From Burkholderiaceae bacterium (lineage in GTDB: Bacteria; Pseudomonadota; Gammaproteobacteria; Burkholderiales; Burkholderiaceae_E), in the NCBI GenBank assembly GCA_023954135.1, contig JAMLIN010000030.1, forward strand, positions 1-52,530: a stretch of DNA of 52,530 nt, read 5' to 3'. The translations under genes and the position numbers were made by a program. Position 1 is the stretch's first letter; every line of letters starts with the position of its first letter. The notes beneath the pieces were generated by a model, which worked only from the letters and a program-made list of their open reading frames with translations, did no database searches and was not told the origin of the DNA. Shown piece by piece: positions 9,274-18,520 of the stretch.

Positions 9274-10608
9274 TCAGCCGAGCTCCTCGCGGCGGATCCG
9301 CACCACGGGACCGAGGACCGTGGGCATCGCCTCGATCGCCTCGATCGCCGACAGGATCCGGCGCTCGTCCGACACATGGGTGAGCAGGATCACGTCGGTC
9401 TGGCACTCGTCCTCGGCGGCCTTCTGCAGCGCGGCGTCGATCGAGATGCCGGCATCGGCCAGATGGCCGGTGATCCGGGCGAGCACCCCCGGCTGGTCGG
9501 CGACCGGGATACGCAGATAGCAGGCACTGCGGGCCTGGTCGATCGGCAGGATGGGTACGTCGACCAGCGCCTCGGGCTGGAACGCGAGGTGCGGCACCCG
9601 GTTGTCCGGATCGACGGTGAGCATCCGCGCCACATCGACGAGGTCGGCGATGACCGCGCTCGCGGTCGGTTCCGCCCCCGCGCCCTTGCCGTAGTAGATG
9701 GTGTCGCCGACCGCATCGCCCCGCACCCAGACCGCGTTCATCGCCCCTTCGACGTTGGCGAGCAGGCGCCGCGCCGGCACGAGGGTGGGATGCACCCGCA
9801 GCTCGATGCCGGCCGGGCCGTCCGGCTGCGCCTCGCGGTGGATGGCGATGCCGAGCAGCTTGATCCGGTAGCCGAGTTCCTCGGCGTAGCGCACATCGAT
9901 GTTGCGCAAACCCCTGATGCCCTCGACATGGCACTTGTCGAACTGGATCGGCACCCCGAACGCGAGCGATGCGAGCAGGGTGATCTTGTGGGCGGCATCG
10001 ACGCCCTCGACATCGAAGGTCGGGTCGGCCTCGGCATAGCCGAGGGCCTGCGCCTGCGCGAGGGCCTCCTCGAAGCCCAGACCCTTGTCGCGCATCTCGG
10101 TGAGGATGAAGTTCGTCGTGCCGTTGATGATGCCGGCGACGCGCTCGATGCGGTTCGCGGCGAGCCCCTCGCGGGTCGCCTTGATGATCGGAATGCCGCC
10201 GGCCACCGCGGCCTCGAAGGCGACCATCACGCCCTGCTTCGAGGCCTCGGCGAAGATCCGGTTGCCATGGACCGCGAGCATGGCCTTGTTGGCCGTCACG
10301 ACGTGCTTGCCGTTGGCGATCGCGGCGAGGACAAGGTCCTTCGCCACCGTATAGCCGCCGATCAGCTCGACGACGATGTCGATATCGGGGTCGGACACGA
10401 TTTCCGCGCCGTCGCCGCAGACCTCGGCATGGTCGCCGACGATCGCCCGGGCGCGCTCGACGTCGACGTCGGCGACCCGCGTGATCACGATGCTGCGCCC
10501 GCCGCGGCGGGTGATCTCTTCCCGGTTGCGCCGCAGGACCTCGAAGGTCCCCCGGCCGATCGTGCCGATGCCCAGCAGGCCCACCCGGACCGGACCGAAC
10601 TTTTCCAA
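9274..10608 (-). CDS. hom: homoserine dehydrogenase (TTG start)
   Basis: 444 residues. NAD(P)-dependent reduction of aspartate semialdehyde to homoserine, the branch point to threonine and methionine. The Rossmann nucleotide motif GLLGIGTIGRG lies at the N-terminus; the catalytic region shows VTANKAMLA and GIINGTTNFILTEM; a C-terminal ACT domain (about residues 365-440, VADQPGVLARITGHLADAGISI) suggests feedback inhibition by threonine. Start: the frame has no ATG. TTG at 10608 has GGGGAGAGG just upstream and gives the family length; another TTG at 10650 lacks a ribosome site. Confidence 0.95.
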   Translation of the reverse strand: MEKFGPVRVGLLGIGTIGRGTFEVLRRNREEITRRGGRSIVITRVADVDVERARAIVGDHAEVCGDGAEIVSDPDIDIVVELIGGYTVAKDLVLAAIANGKHVVTANKAMLAVHGNRIFAEASKQGVMVAFEAAVAGGIPIIKATREGLAANRIERVAGIINGTTNFILTEMRDKGLGFEEALAQAQALGYAEADPTFDVEGVDAAHKITLLASLAFGVPIQFDKCHVEGIRGLRNIDVRYAEELGYRIKLLGIAIHREAQPDGPAGIELRVHPTLVPARRLLANVEGAMNAVWVRGDAVGDTIYYGKGAGAEPTASAVIADLVDVARMLTVDPDNRVPHLAFQPEALVDVPILPIDQARSACYLRIPVADQPGVLARITGHLADAGISIDAALQKAAEDECQTDVILLTHVSDERRILSAIEAIEAMPTVLGPVVRIRREELG

Positions 10609-10661
10609 CGTCCTCTCCCCGTCTGGCCGGCTCGCCAACCGAGCCGGCAACCCTGGATTCT

Positions 10662-11870
10662 TCAGGCCGCCCGCGGCTTGACCAGCCCGTCGCGGCGGAA
10701 GGTTTCCCGGATGCCGCGCAGCGCCTGCCGGATCCGTTGCTCGTTCTCGATCAGTGCGAAGCGCACATGGGTGTCGCCGTAATCGCCGAAGCCGATGCCC
10801 GGCGAGACGGCGACCTTGGCCTCCTGAAGCAGCTTCTTCGCGAACTCGAGCGAGCCCATCGCCTTGTAGGCTTCGGGAATCTCCGCCCAGATGTACATCG
10901 ATGCCTTCGGCACCTCGACATCCCAGCCGATCTCTGCCAGGCCGCGCGCCAGCACGTCACGGCGCTTCTGGTAGTGCTGGCGGACCCGCTCGACGCTGTC
11001 CTGGGGACCCTCGAGCGCCGCGATCGCCGCGACCTGCACCGGCGTGAACATGCCGTAGTCGTGATAGCTCTTGATGCGCGCGAGCGCATTGACGAGATCG
11101 CGATTGCCCACCATGAAGCCGACCCGCCAGCCGGCCATGTTGTAGCTCTTGCTCATCGTGAAGAACTCGACCGCGACGTCTCGCGCGCCGGGCACCTGCA
11201 TGATCGAGGGCGCCTTGTAGTCGTCGAAGACGATGTCGGCGTAGGCGAGATCGTGCACCACGAGAATGTCGTGCGCGCGGGCGAGATCGACCACCCGCTC
11301 GAAGAAGCCCAGGTCGACGCACTTCGCGGTCGGGTTGCTCGGGAAGCCGAGAATCATCATCTTCGGCTTCGGGATCGATTCGCGGATCGCGCGCTCTAGT
11401 TCTTCGAAGAAATCGACCCCGGCGGTCATCCGCACCGAGCGGATGTCGGCGCCCGCGATCACCGCGCCGTAGATGTGGATCGGATAGCTCGGGTTGGGCA
11501 CCAGCACGGTGTCGCCGCGATCGAGCGTCGCCAGCATCAGGTGCGCCAGCCCTTCCTTGGAGCCGATGGTGGCGATCGCCTCGGTGTCGGGATCGATGTC
11601 GACGTCGTAGCGCCGCTTGTACCAGTCGGCGATCGCCTTGCGCAGGCGGGGAATCCCGCGCGATACCGAATACCCATGGGTGTCGGGACGTCGCGCCGCC
11701 TCGGTCAGCTTGTCGACGATGTGGGCGGGCGTCGGACCATCCGGATTGCCCATGCTCATGTCGATGATGTCCTCCCCTCGCCGCCGGGCAGCCATCTTGA
11801 GCTCGCCGGTGATGTTGAAGACGTAGGGCGGCAGGCGGCTGATGCGAGAAAACTCCCGCGACGACTCCAT
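10662..11870 (-). CDS. alaC: alanine transaminase AlaC-type class I/II aminotransferase
   Basis: 402 residues. PLP-dependent fold-type I aminotransferase; AlaC makes alanine from pyruvate and glutamate. Seen: [15 protein letters not shown] at the N-terminus, MGNPDGPTP, the substrate/PLP segment [12 protein letters not shown] and the PLP lysine in [16 protein letters not shown] (Lys241). AGGAG lies 8 bases before ATG 11870. It is first in the minus-strand block, 53 bases before hom. In Betaproteobacteria this gene sits next to hom-thrC, supporting the assignment; exact substrate preference (alanine versus related amino acids) is inferred. Confidence 0.9.
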   Translation of the reverse strand: MESSREFSRISRLPPYVFNITGELKMAARRRGEDIIDMSMGNPDGPTPAHIVDKLTEAARRPDTHGYSVSRGIPRLRKAIADWYKRRYDVDIDPDTEAIATIGSKEGLAHLMLATLDRGDTVLVPNPSYPIHIYGAVIAGADIRSVRMTAGVDFFEELERAIRESIPKPKMMILGFPSNPTAKCVDLGFFERVVDLARAHDILVVHDLAYADIVFDDYKAPSIMQVPGARDVAVEFFTMSKSYNMAGWRVGFMVGNRDLVNALARIKSYHDYGMFTPVQVAAIAALEGPQDSVERVRQHYQKRRDVLARGLAEIGWDVEVPKASMYIWAEIPEAYKAMGSLEFAKKLLQEAKVAVSPGIGFGDYGDTHVRFALIENEQRIRQALRGIRETFRRDGLVKPRAA

Positions 11871-11965
11871 GGGATGGACTCCTGTCGGCGATTCGCCGAA
11901 TGATTCGGGCACAGCCTCGCGCCCAGGGGCCGGAGCGGCATCCGGGTCTGGCGCGAGGAATTGGC

Positions 11966-12009
11966 GCACCGCGGTGCACCATGATGATATCGTAGCAGTT
12001 TCATATAGT
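11966..12009. promoter_or_regulatory. divergent promoter region with 12-bp palindrome (alaC / Mth938-like gene)
   Basis: The 149-base gap holds a perfect palindrome GCACCGCGGTGC (11966-11977) and, for the plus strand, a -10 TATAGT at 12004-12009 that ends 10 bases before the ATG at 12020. No Shine-Dalgarno lies in those 10 bases. An alaC promoter on the minus strand is presumably here too, but I cannot fix one. Confidence 0.4.
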
Positions 12010-12019
12010 TAGCGGTCCG

Positions 12020-12391
12020 ATGAAACTCCACGCCGACAAGCTCCCCGCGCTCAATACCGTGACGGCCTACGGTGAGGGCTACGTGGAGGTCAACCGCGAG
12101 CGCCACCAGGCGCCCCTGCGGTTCATGCCCGAGGGCAGTGTCGAGCGCTGGGAGGTGGGCGGCCTCGACGAAATCTCGGCGGCGGACATCGCCGGGCTGA
12201 TCGAGCTCGGACCGGAGCTCGTGCTGATCGGCACCGGCGAGCGCCAGCGCTTCCTGCATCCGCGGGTCATGGCGCCGCTCGCCGAGGCCCGGATCGGCTT
12301 CGAGACCATGACCAGCCACGCCGCCTGCCGCACCTACAACATCCTGATGAGCGAAGGCCGGCGGGCGCTGCTCGCCCTGCTGCCCGGGTGA
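12020..12391 (+). CDS. Mth938-like domain protein (DUF498 family)
   Basis: 123 residues. Small cytoplasmic protein of the Mth938/NDUFAF3-like family, whose bacterial function is unknown. Typical sequence is visible: an N-terminal strand region with NTVTAYGEGYVEVN, ELVLIGTGERQRFLHPRV and the C-terminal GFETMTSHAACRTYNILMSEGRRALLALL. It sits head-to-head with alaC and upstream of bcp, an arrangement I associate with Burkholderiales. A -10-like TATAGT 10 bases before the ATG and absence of a Shine-Dalgarno suggest a nearly leaderless mRNA. Confidence 0.85.
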   Translation: MKLHADKLPALNTVTAYGEGYVEVNRERHQAPLRFMPEGSVERWEVGGLDEISAADIAGLIELGPELVLIGTGERQRFLHPRVMAPLAEARIGFETMTSHAACRTYNILMSEGRRALLALLPG

Positions 12392-12465
12392 GACCGCACG
12401 GAAGTCGCGCCATATCGCTGTGCTATCGTCTAGCCAGACGAACAACCATCATCCAGGAGCCTCCA

Positions 12466-12927
12466 TTGCCTGTCGTCGTCGGCCAGCCCGTTCCCGATTT
12501 CAGCGCCGAATCGACCGCCGGCACGGTCCGCCTGGCGGACTACGCCGGCCGCCACCTGGTGCTGTATTTCTATCCCAAGGACAACACGCCCGGCTGCACC
12601 GCCGAGTCGATGGACTTCCGGGATCGCCATGACCAGTTCGTCGCGGCCGGTGCGGCCATCCTCGGCGTCTCGCGCGACAGCATCCGCTCCCACGAGGGAT
12701 TCAAGTCGAAGCTGGGCCTGCCCTTCGAGCTGGTGTCCGACGCCGACGAACGGCTCTGCACCGAGTACGACGTCATCAAGCAGAAGAACATGTACGGCAA
12801 GAAGGTCCGGGGCATCGAGCGCTCGACCTTCCTGATCGGCCCGACCGGCACGTTGCTGCGCGAATGGCGCGGCCTCAAGGTGCCCGGCCATGTCGACGAG
12901 GTGCTTGCCGCGGTACGGGAATCCTAG
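12466..12927 (+). CDS. bcp: thioredoxin-dependent peroxiredoxin Bcp (TTG start)
   Basis: 153 residues, the Bcp/PrxQ length. Cytoplasmic thiol peroxidase reducing H2O2 and organic hydroperoxides. The peroxidatic Cys44 lies in FYPKDNTPGCTAES; the resolving Cys that PrxQ-type members carry five residues later is absent (Met49), as I recall for Burkholderiales homologues, leaving Cys in DERLCTEYD as the only other candidate. GVSRDSIRSHEGFKSKLGLP and RGIERSTFLIGP are typical. TTG at 12466 is chosen because AGGAG lies 7 bases upstream and the family begins there. Confidence 0.93.
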   Translation: MPVVVGQPVPDFSAESTAGTVRLADYAGRHLVLYFYPKDNTPGCTAESMDFRDRHDQFVAAGAAILGVSRDSIRSHEGFKSKLGLPFELVSDADERLCTEYDVIKQKNMYGKKVRGIERSTFLIGPTGTLLREWRGLKVPGHVDEVLAAVRES

Positions 12928-13011
12928 AGTGAAACAGCCCCCACGCTCGCTATCGCTCGCTGCCCCCCAAGGGGGCTATCAGTGGCTTCGGACGGCCGGG
13001 CGCCACTGATG
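12928..13011 (+). repeat. dispersed GC-rich repeat reaching the phoH start codon (copy 1)
   Basis: After the bcp stop comes CCCCCACGCTCGCTATCGCTCGCTG-type sequence, a hairpin CCCCC-AAG-GGGGG-like segment (12962-12975), then a 31-base unit AGTGGCTTCGG...CGCCACTGATG (12981-13011) with AGTGGC/GCCACT arms. The last unit recurs at 48285-48315 with 29 of 31 bases identical. Sequences of this kind are common intergenic repeats in Burkholderiales, from memory. The unit ends exactly on the ATG used by the PIN-PhoH gene. Confidence 0.65.
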
Positions 13012-14697
13012 CCGTTACCCAAGCCGCCGGCCAGGCCGGCCACGATCCTGGAACTGGACGAGCAGGCGCTGCGGCGCGCCCGTCGCAAGTCGAGCGCGAG
13101 CATCGGAGTGACAGCGGTGAAAGCCGCCGAGCCGGCCGCGACGGCAGCGCCCGAGTCGCCGGTCGCGGCCGGCGACGAGCCCGCCACCGTGGCCCGCAAG
13201 CGTCCGTCGCCCGTCGAGCCGCGCCGGCCCGAGCTGCCCGCGGTGCTGGCCGCCCCCCGGGCGGCGCCCGCGGCGGAAGCCCGGCCGGGTCCGCGTCGAC
13301 GCCGCGAACCCTCCGGGGCGCGGATCCTGTTCGTGCTCGATACCAATGTGTTGATGCACGATCCGAGCTGCCTGTTCCGCTTCGCCGAGCACGATATCTA
13401 CCTGCCGATGATGACGCTCGAGGAGCTCGATGCGCACAAGCGCGGCATGTCGGAGGTCGCCCGCAACGTGCGCCAGGCAAGCCGCGCGCTCGACGGCCTG
13501 ATCGCCGCGAGCGAGGCGAGCATCGAGGACGGCATCCCGCTCTCGGCGCTGGGCAACCGCGAAGCCCGCGGGCGGCTCTTCTTCCAGACCCAGGCGCTGG
13601 AGGCCCGGCTTCCCGAGAGCCTGCCGATCGGCAAGGCCGACAATCACATCCTCGGCGTCATCGCCGAGCTCGAGCGCCGTCATCCCGAGCGCGAGATCGT
13701 GCTGGTGTCCAAGGACATCAACATGCGGATCAAGGCCAGCACCCTGGGGCTGGCCGCCGAGGACTACTTCAACGACCAGGTCCTCGAGGACGCCGACCTG
13801 CTCTACTCGGGCATGCTCGAGCTGCCGGCCGATTTCTGGGACCAGCACGGGCGCGGGGTCGAATCCTGGCAGAAGGACGGGCTGACCTACTACCGGGTCG
13901 CCGGGCCGATGGTTCCCCAGATGTCGGTCAACCAGTTCGTCTGGTTCGAGGGCGAGCTGCCCCTGCTCGCCAGGGTCTGCACCATCAACGGCAACGAGGC
14001 GGTGCTGCAGACCCTGCGGGACCTCACCCACCCTCGCAATGCGGTCTGGGGGATCACGGCCCGCAACCGCGAGCAGAACTTCGCGCTCAACCTGCTGCTC
14101 GATCCCGAGATCGACTTCGTCAGCCTGCTCGGCCAGGCGGGCACCGGCAAGACCCTGCTCGCGCTGGCCGCCGGGCTCGCACAGGTGCTCGAGACCAAGC
14201 GCTTCACCGAGATCATCATGACCCGCGCGACCGTACCGGTCGGCGAGGACATCGGCTACCTGCCCGGCACCGAGGAAGAGAAGATGCAGCCCTGGATGGG
14301 GGCGCTCGAGGACAACCTCGAGGTGCTCAACCAGGGGGATCCGGCGGGCGGCGAATGGGGGCGCAGCGCGACCCAGGACCTGATCCGCTCGCGCATCCGG
14401 GTCAAGGCGATGTCCTTCATGCGCGGGCGCACCTTCATCAACAAGTTCCTGATCATCGACGAGGCGCAGAACCTGACGCCCAAGCAGATGAAGACCCTCA
14501 TCACCCGGGCCGGACCCGGCACCAAGGTGGTGTGCCTGGGCAACATCGCGCAGATCGACACGCCCTACCTGACCGAGGGCTCGTCGGGGCTGAGCTTCGC
14601 GGTCGAGCGCTTCCGCAACTGGGCGCACGCCGGCCACATCACGCTGCAGCGTGGCGAGCGCTCGCGCCTTGCGGACTTCGCCGCCGACGCACTTTAG
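13009..14697 (+). CDS. PIN-domain PhoH family ATPase/ribonuclease
   Basis: 562 residues. About 100 residues of Ala/Pro/Arg-rich linker come first. A PIN nuclease domain then begins at ILFVLDTNVLMHD (acidic Asp111) with VTLEELDAHKRG-like and LVSKDINMRIKA motifs. The C-terminal PhoH ATPase has Walker A LGQAGTGKT (Lys381), Walker B FLIIDEAQNLTP and GNIAQIDTPYL. PIN-PhoH proteins are probable RNA helicase/nucleases; the biological target is unknown. ATG 13009 is preferred; a GTG at 12982 would add nine residues encoded by the intergenic repeat. It is convergent with dnaB, 33 bases apart. Confidence 0.9.
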   Translation: MPLPKPPARPATILELDEQALRRARRKSSASIGVTAVKAAEPAATAAPESPVAAGDEPATVARKRPSPVEPRRPELPAVLAAPRAAPAAEARPGPRRRREPSGARILFVLDTNVLMHDPSCLFRFAEHDIYLPMMTLEELDAHKRGMSEVARNVRQASRALDGLIAASEASIEDGIPLSALGNREARGRLFFQTQALEARLPESLPIGKADNHILGVIAELERRHPEREIVLVSKDINMRIKASTLGLAAEDYFNDQVLEDADLLYSGMLELPADFWDQHGRGVESWQKDGLTYYRVAGPMVPQMSVNQFVWFEGELPLLARVCTINGNEAVLQTLRDLTHPRNAVWGITARNREQNFALNLLLDPEIDFVSLLGQAGTGKTLLALAAGLAQVLETKRFTEIIMTRATVPVGEDIGYLPGTEEEKMQPWMGALEDNLEVLNQGDPAGGEWGRSATQDLIRSRIRVKAMSFMRGRTFINKFLIIDEAQNLTPKQMKTLITRAGPGTKVVCLGNIAQIDTPYLTEGSSGLSFAVERFRNWAHAGHITLQRGERSRLADFAADAL

Positions 14698-14730
14698 GCG
14701 GAACGCCCGCGGCTGCGTGTCGGACCCTCG

Positions 14731-16173
14731 CTAGTAGGGATCGCTGGTGAAGTTCTCGAAGCGGGTGTGCTGGCCGACGAAGGTGAGCCGGACCGTGCCG
14801 ATCGGGCCGTTACGCTGCTTCCCGATGATGATCTCGGCGCTGCCCTTGTCGGCCGAATCCGGGTTGTAGACCTCGTCGCGATAGATGAACAGGATGACGT
14901 CGGCATCCTGCTCGATCGCCCCGGATTCCCGCAGGTCCGACATCACGGGGCGCTTGTTGGGGCGCTGCTCGAGCGAGCGGTTGAGCTGCGAGAGCGCGAT
15001 CACCGGACAGTTGAGCTCCTTGGCTAGCGCCTTCAAGCCACGCGAGATCTCCGAGATCTCGGTGGCCCGGTTCTCGCCGCCGGCCGCCGAGCTCATGAGC
15101 TGCAGGTAGTCGACGATCACCAGGCCCAGCTGTCCGCACTGCCGGGCGAGGCGCCGTGCCCGCGACCGCAGCTCGAGCGAGTTCAGCGCGGGCGTCTCGT
15201 CGATGAAGAGCTGCGCGTCCTGCATCTTCTCGATCGCGGTGGTCAGGCGCGGCCAGTCGTCGTCGAGCAGCCGCCCGGTACGCAGCCGCTGCTGGTCGAG
15301 GCGGCCGACCGAGCAGAGCATCCGCTGCGCGAGCTGCGTCGCGCCCATCTCCATGCTGAATACCGCGACCGGCATCTGCAGGTGGACCGCCACGTTCTCG
15401 CCGATGTTGAGCGAGAAGGCGGTCTTGCCCATCGACGGCCGACCGGCGACGATGACGAGATCGCCCGGCTGCAATCCCGAGGTCCGGTCGTCGAGATCGA
15501 CGAAGCCGGTCGCGATGCCGGTGATGCCGCTCGGGTTGTCCTGACTGTAGAGCTCGTCGACCCGCTCGACCACGCTGGTGAGCAGCGACGCGAGCCCCTG
15601 GAAGCCGCCCTGGCCACGGGAGCGATCCTCCGAGATCGCGAGCACCCGGGCCTCGGCCTCATCGAGCAGCTGGCGGGTATCGCGCCCCTCCGGATTGAGC
15701 GCGGCGCCGGCGATGTCGTCGGCGGTGCTGATCAGCCGGCGCAGCAACGCCCGGTCGCGGACGATCTCGCCGTAGCGCCGGATGTTGGCCGCCGACGGCG
15801 TCTCCTGGGCGAGCGAGTTGAGATAGACGAGGCCACCGGCGATCTCCTCGGCCTTGCCGGCGTTCTGCAAGCCTTCCCAGACGGTCACCACGTCGGCGGG
15901 ATGGTTGCGCTCGATCAGGCGATGCACCTGCTGCCAGATCAGCCGGTGCTCGTAGCGATAGAAGTCGTCCTCGCGGACGATGTCGGCGACCCGGTCGAAG
16001 GCGGTGTTGTCGAGCAACAGCCCGCCGATGACCGCCTGCTCGGCCTCGATGGAATGCGGCGGCACCCGCAGCGAGAGGACTTCCGCGTCCGGCTTGGCCG
16101 GGGAAGATTCGGGCATCTTGGGCAGGGGTTCGGGCACGGCTCTCGGGCTGGGACGATGATCGGGCGGGGTCAT
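14731..16173 (-). CDS. dnaB: replicative DNA helicase DnaB
   Basis: 480 residues. Hexameric 5'-3' helicase of the replication fork. The N-terminal domain starts VPPHSIEAEQAVIGGLLLDN after a 35-residue Pro-rich tail. The RecA-like C-terminal domain has Walker A GRPSMGKT (Lys250), LVIVDYLQLM (Walker B), PVIALSQLNRSLEQRPNKRP and SDLRESGAIEQDADVILFIYR. No intein or insertion. Its position near rplI-rpsR-priB-rpsF is the usual gene neighbourhood, though here a flavocytochrome gene intervenes. ATG 16173 is the first in frame. Confidence 0.98.
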   Translation of the reverse strand: MTPPDHRPSPRAVPEPLPKMPESSPAKPDAEVLSLRVPPHSIEAEQAVIGGLLLDNTAFDRVADIVREDDFYRYEHRLIWQQVHRLIERNHPADVVTVWEGLQNAGKAEEIAGGLVYLNSLAQETPSAANIRRYGEIVRDRALLRRLISTADDIAGAALNPEGRDTRQLLDEAEARVLAISEDRSRGQGGFQGLASLLTSVVERVDELYSQDNPSGITGIATGFVDLDDRTSGLQPGDLVIVAGRPSMGKTAFSLNIGENVAVHLQMPVAVFSMEMGATQLAQRMLCSVGRLDQQRLRTGRLLDDDWPRLTTAIEKMQDAQLFIDETPALNSLELRSRARRLARQCGQLGLVIVDYLQLMSSAAGGENRATEISEISRGLKALAKELNCPVIALSQLNRSLEQRPNKRPVMSDLRESGAIEQDADVILFIYRDEVYNPDSADKGSAEIIIGKQRNGPIGTVRLTFVGQHTRFENFTSDPY

Positions 16174-16342
16174 TAGTGTAAGTCCGCAAGGGGCTGCGGG
16201 CCACCGGCCGCGTTGCAGTCATCGGTTTACCTGGATCAACGGAATCGACGGCCCGATGCTGTCCAATAGCGGGGGATAACACGACGGCTCGGGTCGTACG
16301 GTGCAAGTCGCTTTCCGACCCGGATGATGCCAGCGGTGCCCT

Positions 16343-17692
16343 ATGCGAAACCTGAAGCGCGCGTTCTGGGGAACGCATCTCGTCCTGCTCATCCTGTGGC
16401 TCATCGCCGAGCCCACTGTCCTCCAGTCGACCGGCTTCTCCGGCCCGCGCAGGGCCGTGGTCCAGTTGACGGGTATCGTCGCCATCGCTTGCATGAGCCT
16501 GGCGATGGTGCTCGCGCTGCGCCCGTTGTGGCCCCAGGCCTGGCTGGGCGGGCTCGACAAGATGTACCGCCTGCACAAATGGCTCGGCATCTCGAGCCTG
16601 GCCATCGCCATCATCCACTGGCTGTGGGCGAAATGGCCGGATTGGGTCGCAGGATCGGGCCGGCTAGAACGACCGGTACGCGGCCCGCGGGGCGCGATCG
16701 AGCATCCGGTTGCAGCCTGGCTGTCGAACCAGCGTAGCGTGGCCGAACACCTGGGCGAGTGGGCCTTTTATGCCATCGTGGTGCTGATCGCCGCAGCCCT
16801 GGTCCAGAGGATCCCCTATCGACTTTTCTACAAGACGCATCGCCTCCTTGCCCTTGCCTATCTGGCGCTGGCCTTTCACGCCATCGCGCTGATGCGATTC
16901 GCCTACTGGGCATCGCCGGTGGGCTGGCTGACCGCGGCGCTGCTCGCCGGCGGGACCTGGGCGGCGGTCATGGTGCTGCTGCGCCGAGTCGGCGTGAGCC
17001 GGCGAGTTGAGGGAACGATCCTTTCCCTGCATCGTTTCGCCGAGGTCAGATCCCTCGAAATCGAAGCCGAGGCGCGCGGCTGGCCCGGCCACAAGCCCGG
17101 TCAGTTCGCTTTCGCCACCTTCGACGCCTCGGAGGGCGCGCACCCCTACACCATCGCTTCCGGCTGGCGCCGGGACAACCCCAGGATCACCTTCGTGGTC
17201 AAGGAACTGGGCGACCACACCGACCGCCTGCGCGAGAATCTTCATGTCGGGCAGGCGGTGACGATCGAGGGGCCCTACGGGTGTTTCACCTTCGACGACG
17301 GCAGCGCACGCCAGATCTGGATCGGCGGCGGCATCGGCATCACGCCCTTCATCGGGCGCATGAAACAGATGGCGCAAGCGCAGGCGGACCGGGACTGGCC
17401 CGCAGGCCAGCAGGTGGACCTCTTTCACAGCACCGCGGACGTGGACCCGGAAGCGCTCGACAAGCTGGCGGCCGATGCGAAATCCGCGAACGTGAGGCTG
17501 CACCTGCTGATCGATTCGCGCGATGGCCTCCTGACGGGAGAACGCCTGCGGGCCGCCATCCCCGACTGGCGCGAGGCGAGCATCTGGTTCTGTGGGCCGG
17601 CCGCGTTCGGTGATTCACTCAAGCGCGACCTGGCCGCTCACGGATATCCCGTGGACCGGCATTTCCACCAGGAGCTTTTCGCAATGCGATGA
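16343..17692 (+). CDS. ferric-reductase-like membrane flavocytochrome (NOX/FRE family)
   Basis: 449 residues. The N-terminal half has about six membrane helices with two histidine pairs, His78/His92 and His166/His179, in the spacing expected for two stacked b-type hemes. The C-terminal half has an FAD site (HPYTIAS) and an NAD(P)-binding site (WIGGGIGITPFIGRM), ending in WFCGPAAFGDSLK. It should pass electrons from cytosolic NAD(P)H across the inner membrane; the acceptor (ferric iron, quinone, oxygen or a methionine-sulfoxide-reductase-type partner) cannot be read from sequence and no partner gene is adjacent. It lies between dnaB and rplI, transcribed opposite to both. Confidence 0.85.
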   Translation: MRNLKRAFWGTHLVLLILWLIAEPTVLQSTGFSGPRRAVVQLTGIVAIACMSLAMVLALRPLWPQAWLGGLDKMYRLHKWLGISSLAIAIIHWLWAKWPDWVAGSGRLERPVRGPRGAIEHPVAAWLSNQRSVAEHLGEWAFYAIVVLIAAALVQRIPYRLFYKTHRLLALAYLALAFHAIALMRFAYWASPVGWLTAALLAGGTWAAVMVLLRRVGVSRRVEGTILSLHRFAEVRSLEIEAEARGWPGHKPGQFAFATFDASEGAHPYTIASGWRRDNPRITFVVKELGDHTDRLRENLHVGQAVTIEGPYGCFTFDDGSARQIWIGGGIGITPFIGRMKQMAQAQADRDWPAGQQVDLFHSTADVDPEALDKLAADAKSANVRLHLLIDSRDGLLTGERLRAAIPDWREASIWFCGPAAFGDSLKRDLAAHGYPVDRHFHQELFAMR

Positions 17693-17714
17693 GCGGTGGT
17701 GACGATGGACGCGA

Positions 17715-17739
17715 AAAGGGAGCGCGAATCGCTCCCTTT
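17715..17739. terminator. bidirectional intrinsic terminator
   Basis: Perfect 10-bp stem AAAGGGAGCG / CGCTCCCTTT with a 5-base loop (CGAAT). The A/T-rich outer ends serve as the U-tract in either direction. It sits in the 73-base convergent gap and would end both the flavocytochrome and the rpsF-rplI transcripts. Confidence 0.85.
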
Positions 17740-17765
17740 CCATGATCGCGGCGAGCCTTACGCCC

Positions 17766-18218
17766 TTACGCGTGATCGCCGAGCACCGACACATTGATCT
17801 CGGCGGCGACGTCCACATGCGGCACGACCTCGACCTTGTAGTCGCCGATCGCCTTGATCGGGCCGTCGGGCATGCGCAGCATCGAGCGGGAGACCTCGAA
17901 GCCGTCGCGGGCCAGGGCTTCGGCGATCGAGGCCGGCGTGACCGATCCGAACAGGCGGCCGTCGACGCCGGCACGCTCGGTGATCTGGACCGTCAGGCCG
18001 GAGAGCCTGTCGGCCAGCGTCCGGGCGGTGGCCAGGCGATCGGACTGGGCTTTTTCGAGCTCGGCGCGGCGCGCCTCGAATTCCTTCTTCGCCTTCTCGG
18101 TGGCGCGGCTCGCCTTGCCCTGGGGAATCAGGTAATTGCGCGCATAGCCGTCGCGAACCTTCACGACCTCGCCGAGCTGGCCGAGGTTGACGACCTTCTC
18201 TAACAGAATCACTTGCAT
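17766..18218 (-). CDS. rplI: 50S ribosomal protein bL9
   Basis: 150 residues, the normal length. It binds 23S rRNA near the L1 stalk. The N-terminal domain [19 protein letters not shown]...[16 protein letters not shown] is the L9 signature; a long connecting helix rich in Lys/Glu/Ala and a C-terminal domain ending [17 protein letters not shown] follow. Start 18218 gives the universal MQVILLE opening. It is the last gene of the rpsF operon and is followed by the 17715 terminator. Confidence 0.98.
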   Translation of the reverse strand: MQVILLEKVVNLGQLGEVVKVRDGYARNYLIPQGKASRATEKAKKEFEARRAELEKAQSDRLATARTLADRLSGLTVQITERAGVDGRLFGSVTPASIAEALARDGFEVSRSMLRMPDGPIKAIGDYKVEVVPHVDVAAEINVSVLGDHA

Positions 18219-18235
18219 GTCTGTGCTTCCCCGGA

Positions 18236-18511
18236 TCAGTGGTTGTCGGTGAACGGCAGCAGCGCGAGGAAGCGCGCGCGCTTGATCGCCTCGGACAGCT
18301 GGCGCTGGTACTTCGCCGACGTGCCGGTAAGCCGGGCCGGGATGATCTTGCCGGTCTCGGTGACGAAGTCCTTCAGGACGTCGATGTCCTTGTAGTCGAT
18401 CCACTCGACCTTCTCGACCGTGAAGCGGCAGAACTTCTTGCGCTTGAACAGGGCCGACTGGGTCTTGCGACGGGGCTTGCGGTCTTTGCTGCCGCGACGA
18501 AAACCTGCCAT
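18236..18511 (-). CDS. rpsR: 30S ribosomal protein bS18
   Basis: 91 residues. Small-subunit protein that partners bS6 on the platform of the 30S subunit. Visible: an Arg/Lys-rich N-terminus, [20 protein letters not shown], then [33 protein letters not shown], which is the S18 signature. It lies 9 bases after priB and 17 before rplI, within the operon. Confidence 0.98.
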   Translation of the reverse strand: MAGFRRGSKDRKPRRKTQSALFKRKKFCRFTVEKVEWIDYKDIDVLKDFVTETGKIIPARLTGTSAKYQRQLSEAIKRARFLALLPFTDNH

Positions 18512-18520
18512 GGAATCACC

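Noticed and set aside
12388-12465. Bcp extended to ATG-like start at 12388
   Set aside because: The added residues run through the probable promoter; AGGAG-TTG at 12466 fits the family start.
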